Source of the DNA: Cyathus striatus
Lineage: Eukaryota > Basidiomycota > Agaricomycetes > Agaricales > Nidulariaceae
Length of the DNA: 64,000 nucleotides
NCBI GenBank assembly: GCA_025738555.1
Contig: JAOVFP010000017.1
Location: forward strand, 3,224,001 to 3,288,000
Direction of reading: 5' to 3'
This document shows, one piece after another, positions 22,583-32,816 of the stretch (positions within the stretch are counted from its first letter, which is position 1; every line of letters starts with the position of its first letter). Under the pieces are notes generated by a model. It was not told the DNA's origin, did not search any database, and worked only from the letters and a program-made list of their open reading frames with translations. The position numbers were made by a program, and so were the translations under genes.

Positions 22583-25339
22583 ATGGCAGAACCACATTCT
22601 TTTGCTGCTCAACCAGAGACCATTCATTTTCGTTTATCTGACTCCTTGAACCAGACGTCGTTAACTTGTGCGCTGACAGTCAACGTAGAGAATTCTACCT
22701 CGACTCCGGTGATAAGGTAAGCTGCATTGAGGTATGTCATCGTATTTCTAACCTGTGCTATAGGAAAGACAACCTGGCTGTCCATATTTCTTTCGATATT
22801 GGATCGGAGGGTGTCAACGAGGACACTGCCGTTGAATGGCTTGGTGCTAATTTAGAATCCTGTCGCGTTGAGATTGTAAGTAACATTTAGCAACCTGATC
22901 TTTGTTTCTAAAATATGTTTCTAGGTTGGGCATCCAGAGACAGGTATTAGTAGGTCCTGTATCGAAGACATATAATACTGACCCCAGGGATGTAAAGGTC
23001 GCACGAGAGATGAGAAATTTTCTTCTCTAGTGAAAAACTTGGCCACGTTATGGACTAGCAGTTGGTCAAATGCCACCGAGAAAAGTCGAACTCCTACCCC
23101 GTCTTTCTTAAGAGCGTCCTCTACAGGTACCTTCAATTTTGATTCCACTTTCCTCAATTCCTCGTCAGAAGGTGAAGCAGAGGAACAAGGCCATATAACG
23201 CATGCACCAATTAAAAGTGACGGGTCTGGTATATTTTACCTTGAATTAAAGCCAGGATCTGGCAGGAGCTCGTGGCCAACATCTCCAGCAACAGACGACG
23301 CGGCCATCAACAAAAAGGTGACCTATTTCAACGATGAGCTGCTATCTCACCTTTCATCTCTCGAATGGCGTCGGACTCAAGCTCCCGAATCGGATAAAGA
23401 AGTACGTTGCCCATGCTGATATGTACTCCAACCTTAACTCACGTTTACTGTAGTTGCTCAGCCCCTTCCGATTGGAATTATATAATCCTGCACCCAATAC
23501 TGATGCTAGTACGCCAGAAACATCTGCTCCTTGCACTAGGCCACCCTCACAACAGGCGGAATTAGAATCGCCCTCGACGACTGTCCCTCACGTTTCAATC
23601 CCAACTATAAACCTCCCCGCACAGCGCCGTTGGTGGACCAAACCCTTCAGAAACAGCGTAACGCCAGGGACAACCCCTCAGTTAGTCACCATTGCGTCCG
23701 AATCATCATCCGTGATTTTGCCAGCACCACCAACGGATGAAGAGAAATATCTTTATGCAAGCACGCGCAGGTATAAAAACTAAACGCTTCGTTTAAAGCT
23801 TAAATACTTATGTATTATTAGAACTCCCTTGTATCTGTTCGGCACATTCTCATTCCTCAGTGTTTCAGTAGGAATGTGGTTTTTTGCAATCTCATCCGAC
23901 ATGTTTTACTGGTGAGTCGAATCTTCATGATAACTAGCATTGAAAATACTTACGTGCTTGCAAGGTTTGGAGTCTTCGTTGCGCTCATTCAAATCTACTT
24001 GACGATCTCCTATGTCGTCGGATACTTTGGCAAGGACTTCGACATTGACGAGTATAAAAAACTTATCGCGGAACACTCCTATACGAGTGATTTCCCGTTG
24101 GTTGATATTTACTTGCCTTGCTGCAAAGAACCTCTTGAGGTACTCGAAAACACGTACAAATACGTCTCGAAGCTGGAATATCCTAACTATAAAGTCTTTG
24201 TCCTTGACGACGGTGGCCTTGATTCTGTAAAGAGGCTAGCAGCTTTGTACAACTTCAATTACATCAGCCGGGATAATAAGCCTTACCTCAAGAAGGCAGG
24301 GAATTTACGATATGCGTTTGCTCGTACGGATGGTGATTTCTTCACCATCTTCGACGCTGACTTCTGCCCCCGTTCGGACTTCCTCATGTGCCTCCTCCCT
24401 TACATGAAAGCCCACGAGGACATTGCAATCGTTCAGTCACCTCAGTTCTTCCGGCCGAGCAAGAAGCACACATGGGTTGAACAAGGGGCTAGCTCTACTC
24501 AGGAGCTGTTCTACCGCATTGTACAGGTCAACCGGGATAGATGGGGAGCGGCCATTTGTGTAGGCAGCAATGCCATATATCGCCGTTCAGCCTTGTTAGA
24601 AGTTGGCGGAACTGCCGAGATTGGCCACTCCGAAGATGTTCATACAGGATTCTATGCTTCAACACGCGGATGGAGACTGAAATATGTTCCGCTAGCCCTT
24701 GCATGCGGTGTCTGTCCAGACAACCCTCGGGCTTTTTTCTCCCAACAAATGCGCTGGTGTTCCGGGTCCACCACTCTCCTCACTAATTCCGACTTCTGGA
24801 AATCCAAACTCTCCATTATTCAGAAAGTATGCTACATGAGCGGCATGATGTACTATACGGCCGCAGGACTGATGATCTTCTTGGTTCCCATTCCGGGAAT
24901 ACTCATGCTTTGGTTGAAGCCTACCCTTGTTATGTGGTATAACTTCGCCTATGCTTTTCCTTCCATCATTTACTCGTTGATCATCTTCCGCCTATGGTCA
25001 CGCCAGATGTACAATTTTAACGTCAATTACGTCTTCATCATACAGCAGTATGCCTACTTCATGGCCGTCAAAGACCGCATATTTGGCACCACAGCTAATT
25101 GGGTTCCGTCTGGAGACAGTAGTAGCCATGAAAAGGGCCAGAAAAAGTCTGGGGGAAACAACAAATATCGCAACATGCGTATCTTGTGCTGCATATGGAC
25201 ATTTGGAACTACCGGAGCTATGGCTGCGGGCGTAACGTTACGATTACTCCATGGATTCAAGTGGTATCACTTCCTTCCTCTAATTATCCTCGACACTTAC
25301 AATCTTTTCTCCTGTCACAAGTTTATATTTTGCTCGTAA
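22583..25339 (+). CDS. Cellulose-synthase-like glycosyltransferase, family GT2
   Basis: A membrane processive beta-glycan synthase. Seven exons join in phase: 22583-22716, 22764-22875, 22925-22943 (19 bases), 23031-23401, 23454-23770, 23822-23911 and 23965-25339, giving 805 residues. The N-terminal 310 residues are cytosolic and Ser/Thr-rich, followed by helices (LYLFGTFSFLSVSVGMWFF and FGVFVALIQIYLTISYVV). The catalytic loop shows VFVLDDGG (about 429), FDADFCP (the DxD, about 477), GHSEDVHTGF (the TED-like acid, about 570) and QQMRW (about 608). Several C-terminal helices complete the channel. These are all four signatures of BcsA/CesA-type enzymes. The product (cellulose, mixed-linkage glucan or another beta-glycan) cannot be told from sequence. 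Confidence 0.93.
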
Positions 25340-25525
25340 ACATGACCTTTGCAAAGTAGAATGGGACCTTTCGGCGTGATTTAGTTACTTTCCTTGGACA
25401 TTCCAGTTTTCTATTACTTACCCTTTATACTTTCGTTCCTCATCTGCACAATCGAACACTTTAGTGTCTTTGTTGAGACGGGTCGTATTAATACACATTT
25501 TCACCGGATATTACATGAAATCTAG

Positions 25526-26099
25526 TTATTCAAGAATATCGGCGAAGTCATCATCTGTCACCTCTGCAAGAGATCGGTGAAGTTGTTTTACGCGGTCGTC
25601 TTTCAACATCCTAAATGGCCTGAGTCAACAGCGGCTTCAAGTATAAACATTATAGCATACCGAGCGTCTACTCTCGCATCCTCGCCCTCTACGCCTATCA
25701 TGGCTTGTGGTGTTTTGGCTTCGATAACCTAGACCAGTTGTTCAGTTTGAGGGGGGCACGATGGTAACGCAGAACTTACATAATGGTTATCGCAATGAGG
25801 ACAATACTCATCGCTTTCTTCGTACGCTGCCATATCTTTTCTAAATGCTTTCTTGCATTTCTTGCAGATGAAAGCCATTTCCGTTGTCTTCGCGAGTGGG
25901 TGTGTCTGTGATTCTGCGTGACATTCCGAGCAGTCGTACCATTGCTTGCAGCAAGGAGCACGAATAGATACTTGGGCGTTCAAAATATGTTTACTGTCAT
26001 AAAAATGGGAATGGGTATTGGTAAATAGATTGAATGAAAGACGAACGCTTAGGAACCTTGTGGCGAAAAAGAACATTTAAAAGAGGACACTGACCACAT
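25526..26099 (-). CDS. Small CHY-type zinc-finger protein
   Basis: The core reads CKHILNAQVSIRAPCCKQWY, DCSECHAES, FICKKCKKAFRKD and EYCPHCDNHY, a short CHY zinc-finger protein with paired Cys/His ligands (budding yeast Hot13 is a distant relative). After an intron, the tail is VIEAKTPQAMIGVEGEDARVDAR, and a last exon MLKDDRVKQLH ends LADVTDDDF-like at TAA 25526-25528. The start is deduced. A five-base first exon (ATGTG at 26099-26095), spliced over about 101 bases, gives Met-Cys-Lys-His-Ile-Leu-Asn, restoring the first Cys ligand in frame. No other upstream exon fits. The function is a Zn-binding or redox role at most; the partner is unknown. Confidence 0.82.
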
Positions 26100-26455
26100 A
26101 ACTCTCCTGATGGTGAGATATCGGTAGTAAAGACTCCGGAAAGAGAGGAAACGCTGGCGCTTGCAAGTATGTAGAGTCGTCAATTTGTCGTTAATTACCT
26201 TACGTGACAATCTGTGACAATGCGATTGAGTGTTATGTGGCTATGCATTGTTTGACTACATCGTGTTCAACAAACGAATGCTTTCACGTAAACTTTTGTC
26301 TTTCACCACCATGTCTTCAGTGCCTTTTTGCATCGTTTTCACCAATGTTCACGCGCACGTGTTATAAAAAAAACCCCCATGAACGCTTATTTATGTACAA
26401 TTTATGCAGATCATCAAATGTCATATCCTGGTTCGCGTCACAGAAGCTGCAATAA
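26100..26455. other. Intergenic, nothing recognised
   Basis: Upstream region of the CHY gene and 3' flank of the GH30 gene. A poly-A run (about 26366) is the only notable feature. Confidence 0.4.
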
Positions 26456-28477
26456 TTAACAAGACCTTCTGTCAAAGAAATAAGTCGTTAAGCTCATCGC
26501 TTTCAAGGGCAAAGACCATGAGCTGCCAGACTTAGCAGCACTGGCTACAGAAGCAAAATCTTCCGAGGCGGAAGTCCTGGATCCTCCGGCTGCGCAAACA
26601 TTTTCCGGGAAGGAAAGTGTGAGTGTAGAATCAGTTGAGTTGGGATTCATCGCAAGAATGAAGAATCTTGAAGAGCTAGCCACCGCCATGGTGAACTGGC
26701 TAGCATCGGAACCAGTTATGGCACGTCGCTGGCTTCCGGCTATATTGCGATTACTGAACACGCCTCTACGTTGTGATATAATGAACTTACGTTTCACGAA
26801 GTTCCCGAAGTGCTTGTAAGTCCAGAAGTGCTTCGTAATGTCTATCAGAGTTGCATCAGGTGAAAACTCCTCATTCGAGCTATTTCCACACTTACATAGC
26901 TGATAGTTCTTGTTTGTTGCGTAGGATGGATCATAATAAATAAAGCCGTCCTGAGCAAGCATGCTGAACATTTAGAAGTCTATGTAATAAGAAGACTTAC
27001 TGTCCATCCATTGGAGTTGGTGGTTGTGGCGCAAGATGGGTTATTCAAGGGTGCGCACCCAATTTCTGCAAAACCCATATTAGTGTGCCTGTTATCAATA
27101 AAATGATGTGGAATAACTTACGGTTGGAAACCAACGTCCAGAACTTCAGATGTACGATCAGCTAATTCTTTATCGGGCTTTAAACCCAACTTACATCATA
27201 GTGTGGTTCATTTGCAAGAACCAAACTTTGGAAAACCATACCTGAAAACATCAACGCATTCTTGATTCTACGATAGTTTGAGAGAATGCACAATGTATAT
27301 TCGAGCCGCACATACGTTGGATCGTAACCGCCGGACCAGCCCTTCCCACTCCCATCGGCATTTCCAAGAGAGCAGCAGACCTCCTATGGAACACACTTAG
27401 GGGACATAAGTCGGTCATTAAAAATAAACTCACCGACATCCAAGTAACTTTCCCTGGATATTGTTGGTTTGTATTGCTAACGTACGAAGAATAGGTGGAG
27501 TCGCTTGGGAAGTCATATGTGTGATGGACTAGAGCTGCTACCTGTCGTCATGATGGGTAAACATGGTTTTTAGCTTAATGATGATGGAGTACACATACTT
27601 TATCAATTACTTGGGGAAGCCATTGGGAGTACTCGTTCCTTGCATTGCTCAAGCTGGATGACTCATCGGCTAATATGCCTACAGTGCCAGTAAGCCCTTT
27701 GGCAGCCAATGCGTTGTAAACACCAGTGACTACTTCAGCACGCCTATCATATTAGGAAAACATTCATATCACGAAAGGTAAATATATTGATAACAACGCA
27801 CTGATAAGGCTGAACCTGCATGCCTTCCTGATTACACGGGCTGGGTCCGAAGCTGCTATCTGGCTCATTCATCGCCGATACGTAGTTGATATTCACTCCT
27901 TGATTCCTGAAGTGCTGGATCACATCAGCGAGGTAAGTACCGTACGCAGCACCGGTTCCTAGAAATTAATTCTTCTTATTAAGATTGCTCGCCATTCATA
28001 GAAAGACAGGAGACGCCAACCAGATACAAATCCTCCATTACAACTTGCACCCCCAGAAGTCATCGAAGCTGGAGCGCTGTTAGCAAAGGCCGTTACGGAC
28101 GGTACACCGAGTTTAACCGCTTCTAGAAGAAAGTATACTCCTTGGGGATCGGCAGACCAGTTGTATACTCCTTGACGAACATAGAATGTCTGCGGCGCAC
28201 GAGACGGATTAGAAACGTTGACTCCACCAGCACCGACGTTGTAGCGGTAGCTGGATATCCCAAGTCCATCCTGGGAAAACAGGAGTGTCGAAAGATTCTG
28301 ACGGGTCGCTTCTGGGAAGTTGTAGAGGTCATTAGGCCACCACGCCCCAGATCCTCCGATTCCGGAAAACGTCTGTGCTGCGGCGGAAGAGACACTTGCT
28401 GGTCGAACGCCAGACGGAAGAACAAGGAGAAGAGCAATGACAGCTCTTAAAGTTGATGGAATACCTCGTTCAAACAT
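26456..28477 (-). CDS. Secreted GH30 glycosidase, probably endo-beta-1,6-galactanase type
   Basis: A secreted TIM-barrel hydrolase with about ten exons. A signal peptide (STLRAVIALLLVLPSGVRPA) precedes FSGIGGSGAWWPNDLYNFPE and GISSYRYNVGAGG, which open family GH30. The acid/base Glu lies in SAMNEPDSSFG and the nucleophile Glu in TWMSEVCCS; both are present. The C-terminal beta domain reads GSQRRAITGSDASQFTMAVA to SLTTYFFDRRSC. The GIGGSGAWWPNDLYNFP opening resembles fungal GH30 endo-beta-1,6-galactanases. Beta-1,6-glucanase is the main alternative. In the last exon an in-frame intron separates NYQLY from ITKHFWTYKHFG. The ATG at 28477 starts MFERGIP. It sits with the mannanase and GT2 genes in a 10-kb polysaccharide-related neighbourhood. 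Confidence 0.87.
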
Positions 28478-28510
28478 AGTTATCACTCAACCCCACCGAG
28501 ATACGAGGGA

Positions 28511-28518
28511 ATTTTATA
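28511..28518 (-). promoter_or_regulatory. TATA box of the GH30 gene
   Basis: The minus strand reads TATAAAAT 34-41 bases upstream of the GH30 start codon, implying a very short leader. Confidence 0.5.
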
Positions 28519-28642
28519 TCAAGAAAAGTGGAGTTTCTCCGCTGTTGAGGCTGCTTCTCGTTAAAAGTCGGCCTTCCCGCATAACAAATAATAGTCAGAT
28601 GAACAAAATGCTTCCGGCGCCTGGATTGACGCGTTGAATGTG

Positions 28643-29039
28643 TTACAGCATGGCATGTGGACCGCGAAGTCGAAGGTTCTGGTTGTAACGATATACAATC
28701 CGAACGATGAAGAACAGAGAAAAGGCGGCATATACTTGGAAGTTTCTTACTGTCAGTGCTTCAGCAAAGACTCGTCTGCCTAGTACCCCGTACAGCGGAT
28801 CGTAATCTTGTGGCTGGGGTAGTAAGTATACGCCAGCGGCAGGTACGATGACGTCCTTCAAGGCAGAAGCAAAATATAGATGAGGCACAGATTGGAGCTA
28901 CTGAAAGAAGTGAAAGTGCCGCGGGCCGGATTTACTTCGAAGAAGCCTGCTGCATGTGAGGGAGATAAACTCAAAACTCCGGATACGAGCGAGATTTTAC
29001 AAGGAGATAAGCCGAGGCTGCCATAATTGAGAGCCCCAT
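28643..29039 (-). CDS. Small putative membrane protein, hypothetical
   Basis: Not recognised. The strongest part is an 81-codon frame without its own ATG, containing DVIVPAAGVYLLPQPQDYDP, LYGVLGRRVFAEALTVRNFQ and a hydrophobic helix (VYAAFSLFFIVRIVYRY), then a basic end. It can be started by a 39-base first exon (29039-29001, MGLSIMAASAYLL) spliced over 103 bases to 28897, giving 97 residues with two hydrophobic segments. The donor (gtaaaa) is weak and the acceptor (cagtag) is fair. It is upstream of the GH30 gene on the same strand. Confidence 0.35.
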
Positions 29040-29258
29040 GTCCTCATCTCAATACATGTACGACGCTCAAGATAACACGAATAGCTTATAATATAAATGT
29101 TTAATTTAATAATTCGAAATATACAGTATTAGTCTCAACGAAAGACCAGCCGATTGACCTATGGACGAATGTGGAAGCGCGTGATTTGTAGTGCAGTTGA
29201 TGAACGAAACGAATAATAGAACAGGACGATTGATTTGTAGTTTGTACAGTGAGTGGTC

Positions 29259-31413
29259 TTAACGCCGGAAAGTGAGTCGTGATTCGTTCTCGGGGTTCCC
29301 ATATGCAAGGTCTGAAACACGCCACAATCGTCAGCATACATCTAGGACCATGATACAAACATATGAACTTACCGATCGGTGATGTAAAATTTTGAATCAT
29401 TGGGTTCACGCCCAACCCTCCCATATCATGCATCTCGAGATTTCCTTCGGTTAACCGCCCAGCACCAGGTAAATCGATCCCACCAATCTCAATATCTTTC
29501 CCTCTTCTCCGATTAGGCCTAATGGGAGGCAATGTACTTGGTACAGTATCTCTCTCCTCATCATCGTCAACTGTCCAGGAAGGAGACTTGTACACCGTTG
29601 TTGGTGAACCACCTCCCACACTCACTGTAGCAGTATCACCACGAATGTCCATCGTGTGCAAGTCGTAGATATTTTTGTGCATGGGAGTCTGATTGAGCAA
29701 GTATGTGTTCGTGGTCCCACTCATGCTATCTTGTATGGGGTGGGACATGGATGTAATGGACCTGATATGTACATTCGAGTCTGCAAAGCTCGTTGTTCGA
29801 CCTTGCGATCGTTGGCGTTGACGTTCTTTCGCTGCATCCTTTGCTGCGATTTCTCCTTCTATCGAGCGCGGGAAGAAGATCTATGAAATGGATGATGAAG
29901 ATGAGGAAAACAGGCGCTTTGATAAAGCAAATGAATCCGGAACTTACAACCAGCGTGATGCCAGAAGAGATTACGCACCCAAACCCTGCAATAATAGCCA
30001 AGATATCTATGCAGAAGAGCGGTGATATCAGTAAGAGATCAAAGGGAAACTGTGCACCTAACCTGTCCAAAACATGCTTTCGTTCACATGCTTATGTGGG
30101 GTCACTCCATCAACGCCCAACACTAGTAACGGTAAGGTGAACAGGAAGCGAAAGAGGACACGGATGTTCTGGGGAAAAAAATCGGAACTGAGATCAGCGC
30201 TCCATATCATAGGCCATGGATAAGATGGGCACCTACGTTCAACTCAGAAAATTTTGTCAATCTAACAATGGTACCAGTGTCAACGCCATCAGCTCTCTGA
30301 AAATGATGTCAGAAAAGGTAAATTGGCGCCAAAAATAACCTTACTAGGTTGTTAAGGAACCTTGGGAAAGTCCACCTAAAATCATGTGCGATTGGGATGA
30401 GCGCTATATTTACGGACATTCAAAGATGGGCCTACAGGACTGGCATGAACCACAATGTCAAACAGAGGCTTCCGAGACTGCCCGCGAGAAATGTATATGC
30501 TTCATTCTAGATGTAACATGAATATTCAGCTGTCATGAAAGGATATTACCACGAAAATCTAAAACTAACCATGAGATGATTTGACCTCGTGAAAATGGTC
30601 ACTAGGGGCATGTATATAACCGCCACCATCGAACCTCCCACCCACACCTTGAAGTACGGACTGCGAAACCAGTTCTGTTGTGCGGAGCCAGAATTCACTA
30701 AAAAAAGCCAGAAGCAAAGCTCTATTTAGGAAAGAGATGTGTCGGCATCAGCTGATATCCAACGAGGTGGTTATTTCTGTTATCTAACCTTCGAGATGTG
30801 TGACACTGCAGGAGGAGGTCAGAGCTGCGCATATATGGGACAGAGTGAATCACAATACATTTCCATACTCCAACCGATGGAGAACATGAGCGTGAAGGGG
30901 AATATGGCGGCCTGCTCAGCTTTCCCCCAGAGTTGGTATGGCTTTGGAACAATTGCTGATGGAGTATAAGGCGTAATGCTGGGAGTGGGAAGAGGAGAAA
31001 TTACATACTTCCGATTAATGGGAGCGCGATGAAACCTTGGCGGTATTTGATGATTGTCATCCCCAGCGCGTACGCAAATATTAGCGGTATGCTTAGAAGG
31101 TAAGAGTACTTGGGTAGATGTCAGTAAGATATGCCTTTGTAGAAAGTAGAACACGCACCGTCATGATACGCTTGAAGGCTCCAGAATGGGCCCCGCTATC
31201 CCATCTACACTCTCGACATCAGACGCGATCTCAAAGTCGATATTGCAGGACGTACTTTATACATTTGAAACGATCAAAGGACCAGAGATGGAAGAGTAGG
31301 AATACTCCAAGCTAGCCGTCTTTTAGCAGTGGCAAATTAAATCAGAGATAAACACGCACTATGCCAGTGAGGAGGGTCCATACGAGGTAGGTGGCAGGAG
31401 ACGTATGGGACAT
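29259..31413 (-). CDS. Seven-TM protein of unknown function (copy 1)
   Basis: Not a named family that I can place. Several exons read MSHTSPATYLVWTLLTGI, LGVFLLFHLWSFDRFKCIKW, GAFKRIMT-YSYLLSIPLIFAY, PKPYQLWGKAEQAAIFPFTL, IRVLFRFLFTLPLLVLGVDG and DILAIIAGFGCVISSGITLV. Hydrophobicity gives about seven helices, then a long cytosolic tail (IFFPRSIEGE onward) that is Ser/Thr- and Asp-rich and ends NFTSPIDLAYGNPENESRL. The stop at 29259-29261 comes from a short last exon. Introns follow codon MSH..TGI and GAFKRIMT, the same places as in the paralog near 55 kb. Receptor-like topology is an inference from helix count only; no G-protein-coupled-receptor motif is visible. Confidence 0.75.
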
Positions 31414-32179
31414 GGGGGCTTGAAGAGGAGGAAGAAAGGACCGGGGTGGGTTAAGAAAGGAGAGGAGGGTCAGCGGTGGCAGGGAGTGGGGAGGTAGAGA
31501 GCAGCTGGCTCTAGTGTGCAATACCTTTGACAGGTAGGTCCACAGCGGGGCATATGTCGGGGATCGCTCCTGGGTAGAGAAAGTATTTATAATTTGGACT
31601 TTACTTCACATGATGCACTATTTGATGCAGAAACAGAGAAGCGTTTTGATGTGTAACACAGTAGCTTCAAACTTGGTACCCAGAGATTATTGTGCTTGCC
31701 GCCATGAACATTGACCATCGCTATCACTTCTGTTGCACATAGCCCACGATCTGCGTCTCTAAAGCGACATGCATGCATCATTGCAAGGAGAAGAGCAGCC
31801 TGCACGGAATCCTATGCATTATTTCGGGCTGAGACAGACTAGGAACCGGCAAGGGATTGGGCGGATATGTGGCATATGCACCACATGCCTGTGGGTCGCA
31901 ATGGGTCGAGTAGTTCAGATTAGAAGCTAGATTCAGATTGTACTTCGATCGTTCGGTTCATCCATGCTTACTTAAGCATTTCCTTGTTCCGGGACTGCCA
32001 TATATGGCAAATCTCCGGAGCCACTCTCACAATCAAAACCAAAATATTGATTTCATCGGCGTATTCTAGCCTGTTCTCCTTCCCGTCATCATCGCGCCTC
32101 ACCCGCAACTTGTTCCACCGGCGCCGCCGACTCTTTGCATCACCTCTTAATTGCATATCGGCCTCTTATACATACAGTC
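31414..32179. other. Divergent promoter region, 7TM copy 1 and ankyrin gene
   Basis: No gene supported. The part near 31430-31520 is G-rich on the plus strand (repeated aggagg/ggggtgg), i.e. a pyrimidine-rich leader for the minus-strand gene. Confidence 0.45.
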
Positions 32180-32816
32180 ATGGCACAGCCCTCCAACGAC
32201 GACAACGATGAGCTCCTCCTTTCCTGCAGATACGGAGACCTTGAAGACGCCCAAAATTTCGTGAAACAATTTGGCAAGGAAGCTCTCACAGATATCCGTG
32301 ACCAAAACGGAAACTGCATTCTTCATATGGCCAGTGGTAACTGCCATCTAGGTGAGTTTCACATCTTTGTACCCCCAGTGTTATCTGACTTGAGCAAGAC
32401 GTTCCTCAGATCTCCTAGATTATCTTCTGCCCCTTGTGCCACCTTCCCTGCTTGCAACCCAAAATAACTCAGGATCGACGCCGTTGCACTGGGCAGCGGT
32501 CAACTCTCATCTTGATGTTGTTCAGAAGCTTGTTCAGTTCCCTGATGGTCCTGGTATCGACCTGATCGATATAAAAAATAAGGCGGGACATTCACCTCTC
32601 GCAGAGGCCGAGTTTGCCGGCTGGGATGAAGGCGCGAAATGGCTTGTGCAAATGATGAAGCTGGACCCGGAGGAGAAAAGCGGAAATGTCGGTGCCCCCG
32701 AGGACGAAGATACTGCTCCAGAAGCTGCCCACGATATCGAAGTCGAAATAGAAGATGCTGATGGGCAGATAGCAAAGATGTCGATCAGTGGGGGTGGGGA
32801 TTCTAAGGAGTCTTGA
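32180..32816 (+). CDS. Ankyrin-repeat protein, Yar1-like
   Basis: Two exons (32180-32351 and 32410-32816) give 192 residues. The protein opens MAQPSNDDNDELLLSCRYGD and shows two to three ankyrin repeats: DQNGNCILHMASGNCHLDLL, then NNSGSTPLHWAAVNSHLDVV, then NKAGHSPLAEAEFAGWDEGA. The acidic tail contains IEVEIEDADGQIAKMSI. Length, repeat number and acidic tail match budding yeast Yar1, the dedicated chaperone of ribosomal protein Rps3 (uS3) in 40S biogenesis. That role is inferred. The intron starts GTGAGT and ends CTCAG, and restores the second ankyrin helix. Confidence 0.82.

Noticed and set aside
22944..22987. Acceptor cccag as end of GT2 intron 3
   Set aside because: It puts a stop codon right after the join; the acceptor at 23030 keeps the frame.
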